A stretch of DNA of 64,000 nt from DAORHV01 sp964513925. Lineage in GTDB: Bacteria; Patescibacteriota; Gracilibacteria; Peribacterales; Peribacteraceae. The stretch spans positions 24,508-88,507 of the forward strand of contig CAZENR010000006.1 in the NCBI GenBank assembly GCA_964513925.1, in the 5' to 3' direction. A model generated the notes under the pieces. It worked only from the letters and a program-made list of their open reading frames with translations, was not told the origin of the DNA and did not search any database. The translations under genes and the position numbers were made by a program. This document shows positions 34,074-41,715 of the stretch, piece by piece. How positions within the stretch are numbered: position 1 is the stretch's first letter; every line of letters starts with the position of its first letter.

Positions 34074-35993
34074 TTATTTCCCCCAGCTGACTGCGATCTT
34101 CCGTTGCGGATTGGCTGAGCGCACCATGCCGCAGCCATCCTTATGAATGGAGATATCGCCCGATCGGGTGATGAATCCGACGATATCGGGTTTTGGCTTT
34201 GCCAAGTGCGGGCTGCAGCATTTAGCGAATCGGTACGGCATGTTGATGGACTTGTCGCCTATGGCAACGGCATTGGTGTCGCCCAAGCGAGATTTAGATG
34301 AGGCATGCTGTTGTTTCGTCGGCACTTCCTGCAGCGGCAAATGCTGAAGGACGCTGGAGGCACGCACGGATCCCATGCCGATTTTTACGAGCAAATCTTC
34401 TCGATCGCGCATTGCCTGCGATTGGCCGTCGAACGTTCGAAGCAGAGTCAGCTCGGCGTCGAGAGACGGCAACCGACGAGACTTCAATTCCGCATTCAAA
34501 ATATCGCGACCGCGAGCGAGGAATTGCGGCCTGTTATGCGAGAAGAAGTAGTTCTTCAGCTTGGAGCGGGCAGACGGCGTTGCCAGTTCCTCCAGCCAGT
34601 GCAACGCCGGACGCGGATGCTTGTGCGTAAGAATTTCCACGACGTCACCGTTCTCCAGTTTATGGGAAATTGGCGCAATGCTGCCGTTTACTCTTGCAGA
34701 TTTAAACTTCAATCCCAAATCGGTGTGCACCGCGAAGGCGAAGTCCAGCGGAGTGCCTCCATCGGGAAGCTCGATAATGTCGCCGTGAGGGGTAAGTACG
34801 TAGATATGATCCACCAAGCGCGTATCGGCAACGACGGCATGCGCCCCAGACGATGAAACGGATTGCTGGCGCAACAGGACATCGTTGAGCTGCAGGCGAC
34901 CCACGGCATTCTGAATGCCGCGCACTTCTTTATACATCCAATGCGCGGCAATACCGTACTCGGCTTCACGATGCATGTCCGCAGTGCGAATTTGCACCTC
35001 CACCATCAACTTCTGCGGCGCTCCGGGCAAACCGATCACCGACGTATGCAGACTTTGGTATCCGTTTGGCTTGGGAAACGAGATGTAATCCTTGAAACGA
35101 TGGGAAATAGGTGTGGCCAATCGGTGCAACATGCCAAGCGCCTGGTAACAGTCCGGAAGTGTTGGAACTACGACGCGAATGGCAATGAGATCGGTGATCT
35201 TCTCTATGTCCGTAATGCTCTTTCGATGCATTTTCTGAAACAAGCTGTACGGATGCTTCTCGCGGGCCATCACTTTGCATTCGCGCATGCCCTGCTCGGC
35301 AAGATACGTGCGCAACCGGGCAACGGACGTGCGCAAGAAGTCACCATGTGACTTATGCAGCAATTGCAATTGACGTCGAATCCCCTCGGCATCGGTGGGG
35401 TAAGCTTCGGGAAACGCCTTGTCTTCCAGGCGATACTTCAGCGTGTAAATACCCAATCTGGCAGCCACGGGCGCAAAGAGTTGCAACGACTGCCTGCAAT
35501 GCATGGACTTGGCTTGCGGCGTCAGACGCTCCAATGACTCGATCAAGTAACATTGGATGCAGAGCTTTAGGATAAGCACGCGCGTATCGTCAGCGACAGA
35601 TACCAACATAATCTTTAAGTCGTCCACAGACTTGCGCCAATCGCCGGTGCTCATGTGGGACAGCAAGTGAATGCGGCTTACAATGTCGCGCACACCCTTT
35701 CCAAACTCCTCTTCCAGCGTTTGTACCGCATACTCACACTTTAAGACATGCTGCAGCAGACAGGCGACAAGCGCGTCTTCATCGGGACAGAATTCCGCAA
35801 AGATGCGCAGCACGCCGCATGCATGCTCCAGTAAACCCACGCCATGCATGGAACTGTGTAACCGGTCACCATACGTCTGCTGCGCCACGGCAAACGCCTT
35901 CTTGAGGCGAATGCAATCCCCCAGCGCAGGGTGCGCGGCGCAAATGTCGCGAACCACGTCCTGCGGAGAGATGATGGATGCATGTTGCACCAT
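34074..35993 (-). CDS. Rel/SpoT-family (p)ppGpp synthetase with degenerate hydrolase domain
   Basis: A 639-residue long RSH protein. The N-terminal HD region is recognisable, but the catalytic HD pair is QH (about residues 81-82) and the downstream ED pair is KC. The hydrolase is therefore probably dead. The synthetase domain looks intact: PYSLFQKMHRKSITDIEKITDLIAIRVVV, RFKDYISFPKPNGYQSLHTSV and VEVQIRTADMHREAEYGIAAHW. RFKD is the RxKD form seen in bifunctional enzymes. TGS (DHIYVLTPHGDIIELPDG) and the cysteine-containing RFAKCCSPHLAKP regulatory region follow. It should make the alarmone during starvation. A hydrolase would have to be encoded elsewhere. Confidence 0.92.
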   Translation of the reverse strand: MVQHASIISPQDVVRDICAAHPALGDCIRLKKAFAVAQQTYGDRLHSSMHGVGLLEHACGVLRIFAEFCPDEDALVACLLQHVLKCEYAVQTLEEEFGKGVRDIVSRIHLLSHMSTGDWRKSVDDLKIMLVSVADDTRVLILKLCIQCYLIESLERLTPQAKSMHCRQSLQLFAPVAARLGIYTLKYRLEDKAFPEAYPTDAEGIRRQLQLLHKSHGDFLRTSVARLRTYLAEQGMRECKVMAREKHPYSLFQKMHRKSITDIEKITDLIAIRVVVPTLPDCYQALGMLHRLATPISHRFKDYISFPKPNGYQSLHTSVIGLPGAPQKLMVEVQIRTADMHREAEYGIAAHWMYKEVRGIQNAVGRLQLNDVLLRQQSVSSSGAHAVVADTRLVDHIYVLTPHGDIIELPDGGTPLDFAFAVHTDLGLKFKSARVNGSIAPISHKLENGDVVEILTHKHPRPALHWLEELATPSARSKLKNYFFSHNRPQFLARGRDILNAELKSRRLPSLDAELTLLRTFDGQSQAMRDREDLLVKIGMGSVRASSVLQHLPLQEVPTKQQHASSKSRLGDTNAVAIGDKSINMPYRFAKCCSPHLAKPKPDIVGFITRSGDISIHKDGCGMVRSANPQRKIAVSWGK

Positions 35994-36090
35994 TCGCGCC
36001 AGTGTACCACGTTCTCAGCCCCGTCGAGAGGAATCCGCGGGTATTTTCAGGCCCATAAACGGCAGAAGAAAGCCATAAAGACAAAAAGTG

Positions 36091-36119
36091 TTGACAAGAG
36101 GCGGTTCCACCATTACCCT
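36091..36119 (+). promoter_or_regulatory. promoter of rplJ-rplL
   Basis: TTGACA at 36091-36096, a 17-base spacer and TACCCT at 36114-36119. This is one of the best -35/-10 pairs in the window. Transcription should start near 36126, leaving a leader of about 205 bases. Confidence 0.85.
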
Positions 36120-36125
36120 TGTGGC

Positions 36126-36330
36126 AAGTCCGAAGACCGGAGGTACTAGGCCCCAGGCCGAACGTAAATCCTCCCGAGGAGTACAGCAGCGCTCACCCGG
36201 CCCCGGCTTGGTGAATCGTGCCGTGTTCCTCGCTGGTCTCCCGGACGGTTAACGGGAACCAGCGTTTTTTTTGCCCTCCCGTCTGCACTTAAGACGGGCG
36301 TTTTGTGCGCCCGCTCCCCTCCCTTCCGTT
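36126..36330 (+). promoter_or_regulatory. L10-leader autoregulatory RNA
   Basis: The untranslated leader contains the L10-leader signature TCCGAAGACCGGAGGT (36128-36143) matched by AATCCTCCCGAGGAG (36168-36182). These form the kink-containing stem to which L10-L12 is known to bind in bacteria. Two terminator-like hairpins follow before rplJ. Binding of excess L10 should favour termination and lower rplJL expression. The motif is recognised by eye. Confidence 0.75.
36231..36272 (+). terminator. attenuator hairpin in the rplJ leader
   Basis: CGCTGGT-C-TCCC / GGGA-ACCAGCG stem followed by eight T. A second smaller hairpin CCCGTCT / AGACGGG with TTTT follows at 36278-36304. Both lie upstream of the rplJ ATG, so they must be conditional. 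Confidence 0.85.
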
Positions 36331-36906
36331 ATGGCTCTCTCCCGCGATCAAAAGGCGTCACAGCTCACCGAGCTGAAGGACAAGATGAAACAGGCCAAGT
36401 CGGTGATGTTCGCCCACTACATCGGGCTCACCGTTTCCGACATCAGCAAGTTCCGCGGCAAGCTCCGTGAAGGCAAGGCAGAAATGAAAGTGGCCAAGAA
36501 GACACTCATCCAGCTTGCAGCCAAGGAAACCAGCGCACCCGAGATTGCCGACAGCGTGCTGCCGGGTCCCGTTGCCTGCATCTTCAGCAATGAAGATCCC
36601 GTCTCTGGAGCCAGCATTACGTTCAAGTTCGCCAAGGAAAACGAGAAGGTAAAGCTCATCGGCGGCATTTTCGACGGCAAGCTGCTCACCGCAGCCGAAG
36701 CCAACGAGTTTGCCAAGATCCCAGGTCGCCAGGTGTTGCTTGCCACGTTCGCAGGCATGGTTCGTTCGCCGCTCACGCAGTTCGTTTCCATGTGCAACGG
36801 CCCGCTCACCAGCTTCGCACGCGCGCTCTCCGAAGTCGCCAAGAAGAAGCCTGCCGAGGCCGCCGCTCCCGCCCCCGCTACTACGCCCGCTGCTCCTGCA
36901 GCGTAA
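36331..36906 (+). CDS. rplJ: 50S ribosomal protein L10
   Basis: uL10 (191 residues) anchors the L12 stalk to 23S rRNA. Recognisable parts are MALSRDQKASQLTELKDKM, VMFAHYIGLTVSDISKFRG, the AEMKVAKKTLIQLA block and GRQVLLATFAGMVRSPL, with the C-terminal L12-binding helix (FARALSEVAKKKPAE) and an alanine/proline tail. The ATG at 36331 is preceded by a pure C/T stretch with no Shine-Dalgarno site. Confidence 0.95.
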   Translation: MALSRDQKASQLTELKDKMKQAKSVMFAHYIGLTVSDISKFRGKLREGKAEMKVAKKTLIQLAAKETSAPEIADSVLPGPVACIFSNEDPVSGASITFKFAKENEKVKLIGGIFDGKLLTAAEANEFAKIPGRQVLLATFAGMVRSPLTQFVSMCNGPLTSFARALSEVAKKKPAEAAAPAPATTPAAPAA

Positions 36907-36939
36907 GTTCCGCACTCATTTCTTTTTCCCCAATTTTTT

Positions 36940-37344
36940 ATGTCTGACGCAGTCACTCTCACCAAGGAGGAACAGGCTGTCATCGACGCGCTGGAGAAGC
37001 TGAACGTCATTCAGCTCAACAACGTCGTCAAATTCATGGAGAAGACCTACGGTATCTCCGCTGCCGCTCCCGTGGCAGTTGCCGCAGCTCCCGCCGCTGG
37101 CGGTGGCGCAGCAGCTGGCGCCGACGAGGAGAAGTCCAGCTTCGACGTCGAGCTGGCCGATGCTGGCGCACAGAAGATCGCCATCATCAAGGTTGTCCGC
37201 GAAATCACGCAGCTTGGCCTGGGTGAGGCCAAGGATTTGGTCGACAAGACCCCAGCTATGCTCAAGAAGGGTGTTGCTAAGGCCGAGGCCCAGGACATGA
37301 AGAAGAAGATCGAGGCCGCCGGCGGCAAGGTCAACCTGAAGTAA
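36940..37344 (+). CDS. rplL: 50S ribosomal protein L7/L12
   Basis: bL12 (134 residues), the multicopy stalk protein that recruits translation factors. It has an N-terminal dimer domain (LEKLNVIQLNNVVKFMEKTYG), an alanine-rich hinge and a C-terminal domain (FDVELADAGAQKIAIIKVVREITQLGLGEAKDLVD). It lies 33 bases after rplJ with a T-rich, C/T-rich stretch before the ATG. A strong terminator follows. Confidence 0.97.
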   Translation: MSDAVTLTKEEQAVIDALEKLNVIQLNNVVKFMEKTYGISAAAPVAVAAAPAAGGGAAAGADEEKSSFDVELADAGAQKIAIIKVVREITQLGLGEAKDLVDKTPAMLKKGVAKAEAQDMKKKIEAAGGKVNLK

Positions 37345-37372
37345 TTCGGAAGACCTCATCCAAGAACTCCAA

Positions 37373-37397
37373 AGCCCGGCTTCTGCCGGGCTTTTTT
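37373..37397 (+). terminator. terminator of rplJ-rplL
   Basis: AGCCCGGC-TTCT-GCCGGGCT hairpin with a T run. Confidence 0.92.
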
Positions 37398-37472
37398 GGC
37401 TTCAGGAAGTCTGTGGAATCTTGGAATCTCCGTGCCATTGCATTTCCTCCCTCGCCCCCCGACAATGCACCT

Positions 37473-37883
37473 ATGACTGTCCTCCGTTCCTACCCGTTCC
37501 TTATTCCGCTTGTCGTCGCGCTGTTATCTGAAATAGTGAAAATGACGGTGGAGGGAATGCGAACCGGTGCGTGGCACGCGGGCATCTTCCGTTCGGGCGG
37601 CATGCCAAGCAGCCACTCGGCCTTTGTGACTTCGCTGGTTATCGTGGTGGCGAAGAAATCCGGACTGCATTCGATCGAATTTGCCATCGCATTCGTGTTT
37701 GCCTGCATCATCTGGTACGACGCCACCAGCTCCCGCCGCGCTATCGGCGAGCAAGCAAAGGTATTGAATCGCCTCCAGCATTGGCAGCACCTGTCCGAAC
37801 GCCTTGGTCATTCACTGCTGGAAGTACTCTGCGGCATCGTCTTTGGCGCTATTGTAACGATGCTTGGTATTTTGATTAGTTAA
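37473..37883 (+). CDS. divergent PAP2 family (DUF212) membrane protein
   Basis: A 136-residue membrane protein of the YuiD/DUF212 group of phosphatase-like proteins. Motifs are the FRSGGMPSSHSAFVTSL block (the PSSHS of PAP2 enzymes) and IIWYDATSSRRAIGEQAKVLN. Three or four membrane spans are predicted. The group is thought to act on lipid phosphates, which would fit the undecaprenol enzymes elsewhere in the window. The exact substrate is not known. The ATG lies 6 bases after a GACAAT box. Confidence 0.85.
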   Translation: MTVLRSYPFLIPLVVALLSEIVKMTVEGMRTGAWHAGIFRSGGMPSSHSAFVTSLVIVVAKKSGLHSIEFAIAFVFACIIWYDATSSRRAIGEQAKVLNRLQHWQHLSERLGHSLLEVLCGIVFGAIVTMLGILIS

Positions 37884-37903
37884 GAAATAATGGTCTAAAG
37901 CAC

Positions 37904-37931
37904 TTGCAAAACGCAAAATGTACAGTACACT
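37904..37931 (+). promoter_or_regulatory. promoter of the double zinc-ribbon gene
   Basis: TTGCAA, a 16-base spacer and TACACT. The start codon is about 90 bases downstream, so this gene has one of the longer leaders in the window. The leader ends in an almost pure C/T stretch. Confidence 0.65.
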
Positions 37932-38028
37932 ATACCTTGCAAACGCCTTCGTATCAGTCTCTCGGATACACAGCCGGAACTAGAAAAGAAGGAACGTGCA
38001 CATTACTCTCTTTTTCTTTTTTTCTATC

Positions 38029-38313
38029 ATGGCTGATCAACAGATCACCTGCCGCGACTGCGGTGCCGCTTTCACCTTCTCTGATGGTGAGCAGGCTTTC
38101 TACCAGGAGCGCGGTCTCGCCGCTCCGCAGCGTTGCAAGGACTGCCGCAACAAGCGCAAGAACGAGCGCATGCAGAACCGGCAGATGTTCCCCGCTACGT
38201 GCGCCAAGTGCGGTGCACAGTGCGAGGTTCCGTTCAAGCCGCGCCCAGAGTCCGAAGGCGGACGCCCGGTGTTGTGCTTAAACTGCTTCAAGGCCGACAA
38301 GGCCGCTGCATAA
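38029..38313 (+). CDS. double zinc-ribbon protein (zf-trcl plus CxxC-x17-CxxC)
   Basis: A 94-residue protein with two zinc-binding modules. The first is ITCRDCGAAFTFSDGEQAFY ... RCKDCRNKRK, the zf-trcl ribbon. The second is ATCAKCGAQCEVPFKP ... VLCLNCF, the CxxC-x17-CxxC type. Each has two CxxC pairs. Proteins with these modules are common in uncultured phyla and their role is unknown, though nucleic-acid binding is plausible given the basic linker. The ATG at 38029 follows a C/T-rich leader. Confidence 0.88.
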   Translation: MADQQITCRDCGAAFTFSDGEQAFYQERGLAAPQRCKDCRNKRKNERMQNRQMFPATCAKCGAQCEVPFKPRPESEGGRPVLCLNCFKADKAAA

Positions 38314-38344
38314 CCGGTGTGATTCACATCGACTGTAGAACAAG

Positions 38345-38365
38345 AGGGGCCGCAAGGCCCCTTTT
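38345..38365 (+). terminator. terminator of the zinc-ribbon gene
   Basis: GGGGCC-GCAA-GGCCCC hairpin followed by TTTT. Confidence 0.85.
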
Positions 38366-38472
38366 GCGTGGAATCACTACCCAAATATGTGAAGAATTTT
38401 TGTCTTCCAAAAGCCAAAAAGCACGCATATCAATCGGACTATTTCATCCGTGACTGCGCCGGCATATTGCGG

Positions 38473-38478
38473 TAGAAT
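38473..38478 (+). promoter_or_regulatory. -10 box of the LCP gene (leaderless type)
   Basis: TAGAAT followed by 7 bases and the ATG at 38486. GTGACT lies 17 bases upstream as a weak -35. Confidence 0.6.
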
Positions 38479-38485
38479 TTGTCCG

Positions 38486-40069
38486 ATGTCTTTCAGTATT
38501 CGGCCCATTCGCGAGAAACCCGCATCTCCCCCACTCGCGAAACGGGCGCTCGTTACCTTGGAGAAAATCATCACGCCGGTTTGGAGCCTGTCGCAATTGG
38601 TACGCAGGAAACACGACGTAGAGCGTGAACAACGTGAGAACCATGCTGGGATCTTGAAGCGCGTATTGGCTGTGCTGGTTGGAGTCCTGTTTGCTGGACT
38701 GCTGCTCATCGGCACGCTGAGGGTGCTGCTGGCGCTGCGGGTTGTTTCCTTGTCGCAGTTGTTCAGCGCAGCTGGCGAACAGTTGCCGGTCGACGCGCAT
38801 GGACACACCAACCTGCTGCTGCTTGGCGAAGGCGACAGCGACCACGAAGGTACGGATTTAACGGACACATTGATCGTGGCCAGCATCGATGCCACGCGAA
38901 AGCAGGGAGTAGTGCTGCTATCGCTGCCGCGCGACCTGTACGTGCTACAGACCGAAGAAATGGGCAAAGGCAGGATCAACAGTCTCTACCGCAACTACAA
39001 GGGCGCTCTCATGGCCAAAGGCATAGAGCAATCCGCCGCCGAATCCCAGTCACTTGCGCAGCTGGGTAAAGAGATAGGGACATTGCTTGGGCAAGATATT
39101 CACGGCGTGCTGAAGATAGATTTCAGCGGATTTGTCGAGGCTGTGGATGCCATAGGAGGTATAGACGTAGTGGTACCGCAAGACCTGGTAGACACCGAAT
39201 ATCCTGGACCCAATTACAGCTACGAGACATTCTCCATCAGTGCCGGCCCGCAACACTTAGATGGCGCCACTGCACTCAAGTATGCCCGCACACGCCACTC
39301 CACTAGCGATTTCTCACGGTCGGGACGTCAGCAGCAGATTCTTTCGGCAGCCCTGGAGCGGGCGCAATCCACCGGTGTCATCTCGAACCCGGGAAAGTTG
39401 ATGGAGTTGTTTGGTATCGTTTCAACAAATTTCCGCACCACTCTCAGTAGTCGCCAGCTGCTCGGCTTGGCCGCCTTAGGGAAGTCATTGCGCGGTGGTT
39501 CTTTCATTAGCATCCAGTTAAACGATCAAAACGGTCTGTACGGCTCGCTCATTGAACCTGGCGGATTCCTGTACTCCCCGCCACGAGAGGAGTTCGAAGG
39601 CGCCGCCGTGTTGCTCCCGGTGTCTATTCCCGAGTTCCCCGTCACCTGGAAGCAAATTCGCGCCTTGACCAACATCACATTTGGCCACAGGGAATTATTC
39701 GCAAATGCACCAGCTATCGCCGTGTTGAATGCGGGGGCCAAAGAAGGCGTTGCGCGCAAATTGGGCGGCGAACTCTATCGCTATTTGTTCAATGTCGTCA
39801 CGACAAGAAACTACGATAAGCAATCCACGCCCTCCAGCGAGCGGTCGTACATCACTGTGCGCACAGCCTTGGCTGCCGATGCTACGCCGGAGCAGCGCGA
39901 GCGCATGGAACGCGCAAAGGCAGCGGCAGCCTACCTTTCAACGCTGCTGCAAATTCCTGTAGCCGAACAGACTGATGCGGCAGCACTCATTGAAGGCGCC
40001 GACATTGCGATCGTTCTGACCAAGGAATTCTCCTACCAAGCGCTGCAAGATCTTCAATTGCCCCAGTAG
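38486..40069 (+). CDS. LytR-CpsA-Psr (LCP) family protein
   Basis: A 527-residue membrane-anchored enzyme. Family members transfer undecaprenyl-linked glycopolymers to peptidoglycan. A cytoplasmic basic N-terminus and one span (VLAVLVGVLFAGLLLIGTLRVLL) precede the LCP domain: TNLLLLGEGDSDHEGTDLTDTLIVASID, LLSLPRDLYV, INSLYRNY, FSGFVEAVDAIGGIDVVVP and the arginine-rich LKYARTRHSTSDFSRSGRQQQIL. A C-terminal LytR_C-type region follows (PAIAVLNAGAKEGVARKLG ... ADIAIVLTKEF). It fits the undecaprenol recycling genes at the left of the window. Confidence 0.9.
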   Translation: MSFSIRPIREKPASPPLAKRALVTLEKIITPVWSLSQLVRRKHDVEREQRENHAGILKRVLAVLVGVLFAGLLLIGTLRVLLALRVVSLSQLFSAAGEQLPVDAHGHTNLLLLGEGDSDHEGTDLTDTLIVASIDATRKQGVVLLSLPRDLYVLQTEEMGKGRINSLYRNYKGALMAKGIEQSAAESQSLAQLGKEIGTLLGQDIHGVLKIDFSGFVEAVDAIGGIDVVVPQDLVDTEYPGPNYSYETFSISAGPQHLDGATALKYARTRHSTSDFSRSGRQQQILSAALERAQSTGVISNPGKLMELFGIVSTNFRTTLSSRQLLGLAALGKSLRGGSFISIQLNDQNGLYGSLIEPGGFLYSPPREEFEGAAVLLPVSIPEFPVTWKQIRALTNITFGHRELFANAPAIAVLNAGAKEGVARKLGGELYRYLFNVVTTRNYDKQSTPSSERSYITVRTALAADATPEQRERMERAKAAAAYLSTLLQIPVAEQTDAAALIEGADIAIVLTKEFSYQALQDLQLPQ

Positions 40070-40087
40070 TTCCGCCCTGTTTTCCGC

Positions 40088-40990
40088 ATGCTCGCTCCCC
40101 GCGACATCATCGCAGAGGCTTGGCACATTACTATAACCGAACGCCAGTTGCGCATGTGGGGCTTCCTGCGGACATTCTTTGTACTGCTCTTGGATTTGAA
40201 GCTGTTTGGATACCAAATGTACTTCCTCTACTCGTACATTTCCGGACACGAAGTCGGTCTGTTGGATGACTGGATTCTCCTCTACGAACACACGCCGATG
40301 TGGATGTTCGTCACGGTGTTGGTGCTCTTCTTCCTTCTGCTGTTCATCGAATTATTCCTACCCAGCTTATGCGACGGTGCCATCATCGGCCTGGCTGCAA
40401 AAGCCAGAAACAAAGAAAAGATGGAGGGAGGATTCATTCTGGGGTTGTACAACTACTTCCCCATTCTCACCCTGCATGAAGTATTCGTATTCAGCGGCGT
40501 AAGTATTTTCGTCACTGCATCGTCGCTCATTCTTCGCTATACCTCCGGCCTGCGTTTTCCGTTGCTGGTCATTGCCATCATCCTTTGGATTATCTCAAGT
40601 ATTCTGCGGTTTTTTGCCAGCTTCAGCGAGGAAGGTGTGGTGATTAACAAGCTCGGCGTATTCGAGGCCGCAGGTCGCAGCATTAAGTTGACGGTAAGCT
40701 ACCTGGGGCATGTCGTATTCCTGTTCCTGCTTATGGTTGTCATTGGCATCCGCGTGATTATTAACGCGGCAGTCATCGTACTGTTGCCGAGTATTTTGTT
40801 CAGCTTGGGCACAGTGCTGACATGGTTCCTGGCTCCCGGCATCGCGTGGGGCATTATTGCAGTCATCGGACTGATCATGATCTTCGTGCTGGCCTACGGA
40901 CTCACCTACTTAAACGTCTTCCGCCAGACGGTGTGGACGATTATGTACATGGAGATGAACAAGCAAAAAGACTTGGATGCGATTGGCTGA
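40088..40990 (+). CDS. polytopic membrane protein, unknown
   Basis: A 300-residue protein with about six or seven hydrophobic spans (e.g. MFVTVLVLFFLLLFIELFLP, FPLLVIAIILWIISSILRFF, HVVFLFLLMVVIGIRVIINA, GIIAVIGLIMIFVLAYGLTY). The pattern of long loops and the phrase VVINKLGVFEAAGRSIKLT resemble DUF975-like and similar membrane families, where the phrase is typically I-x-G-x-x-A-x-x-x-S. It begins 18 bases after the LCP gene and is probably co-transcribed. The function is unknown. Confidence 0.8.
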   Translation: MLAPRDIIAEAWHITITERQLRMWGFLRTFFVLLLDLKLFGYQMYFLYSYISGHEVGLLDDWILLYEHTPMWMFVTVLVLFFLLLFIELFLPSLCDGAIIGLAAKARNKEKMEGGFILGLYNYFPILTLHEVFVFSGVSIFVTASSLILRYTSGLRFPLLVIAIILWIISSILRFFASFSEEGVVINKLGVFEAAGRSIKLTVSYLGHVVFLFLLMVVIGIRVIINAAVIVLLPSILFSLGTVLTWFLAPGIAWGIIAVIGLIMIFVLAYGLTYLNVFRQTVWTIMYMEMNKQKDLDAIG

Positions 40991-41021
40991 GTACATTTTC
41001 AGAAAAATATCGGATACTGTG

Positions 41022-41050
41022 TTGACAGTGGACAATCGTTCACCTATTCT
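41022..41050 (+). promoter_or_regulatory. lexA promoter
   Basis: TTGACA at 41022-41027, a 17-base spacer and TATTCT at 41045-41050. It is a near-consensus pair for a regulated gene. Confidence 0.85.
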
Positions 41051-41065
41051 GGTGTACGTTCGTTC
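41030..41065 (+). promoter_or_regulatory. candidate LexA operators (SOS boxes)
   Basis: GGACAATCGTTC (41030-41041, inside the promoter spacer) and GTACGTTCGTTC (41054-41065, near the transcription start). Each differs by one base from GAAC-N4-GTTC, the core of the Gram-positive SOS box. Their position suits autorepression by LexA. The match is by eye only. Confidence 0.5.
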
Positions 41066-41076
41066 CCACACGCCGC

Positions 41077-41685
41077 ATGGCACTCACCCCACACCAGCGC
41101 ACCGTCCTGAACTACATCACCGAATTCCAAGGCAAGCGCGGCTACTCCCCTTCTTTAGCGGATCTTGCCGTGGCGTTCGGGGTGCGAAGCAAAAACTCCA
41201 TCGCCAAGGTGATCAACACTCTCGTTGCCGAGCGACAAATTGAAAAAGACCCTCGCGGACGCATTAAGATCGTTGCCGGAGCTATGCAACAGGACGAAGC
41301 ACCGGTTGCCATGGTGTTGCCACTATTCGGCCCTATTGCCGCAGGCTTCGCCGCTCCGGTGGAAGAGCACGCACAGGAGCAAATTTCGCTGGAAAGCTAT
41401 TTGATCCAAGATCGCTCCTCTACGTTCTTGCTGCGTGTAAAGGGCGACAGCATGATCAATGCCGGCATTCACGAGGGTGACTTGGTTGTAGTAAACCGCA
41501 GCAAGGCACCCAAGGTGAACGACATCGTCGTAGGTATTCTGGATGGTGAATTTACACTGAAGCGCCTAAAGAAGGACAAGGGCAAATTCTACCTGCAAGC
41601 GGAGAATCCGGATTACCCAGATTTGTACGCACTGGAAGAGCTGCAGGTAGCCGGCGTAGTAGCGGGCAGTATCCGCAGGTACTAA
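41077..41685 (+). CDS. lexA: LexA repressor
   Basis: SOS regulator of 202 residues. The winged-helix domain is MALTPHQRTVLNYITEFQ ... SPSLADLAVAFGV. The self-cleavage site is Ala89-Gly90 in IAAGFAAP. The protease pair is Ser125 (VKGDSMINAGI) and Lys162 (EFTLKRL). All parts needed for RecA-stimulated autocleavage are present. It lies directly upstream of a Y-family polymerase gene, a typical SOS pairing. Confidence 0.95.
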   Translation: MALTPHQRTVLNYITEFQGKRGYSPSLADLAVAFGVRSKNSIAKVINTLVAERQIEKDPRGRIKIVAGAMQQDEAPVAMVLPLFGPIAAGFAAPVEEHAQEQISLESYLIQDRSSTFLLRVKGDSMINAGIHEGDLVVVNRSKAPKVNDIVVGILDGEFTLKRLKKDKGKFYLQAENPDYPDLYALEELQVAGVVAGSIRRY

Positions 41686-41715
41686 ACGCCCTGAAACATC
41701 GTTGCCCTTGCGTGC

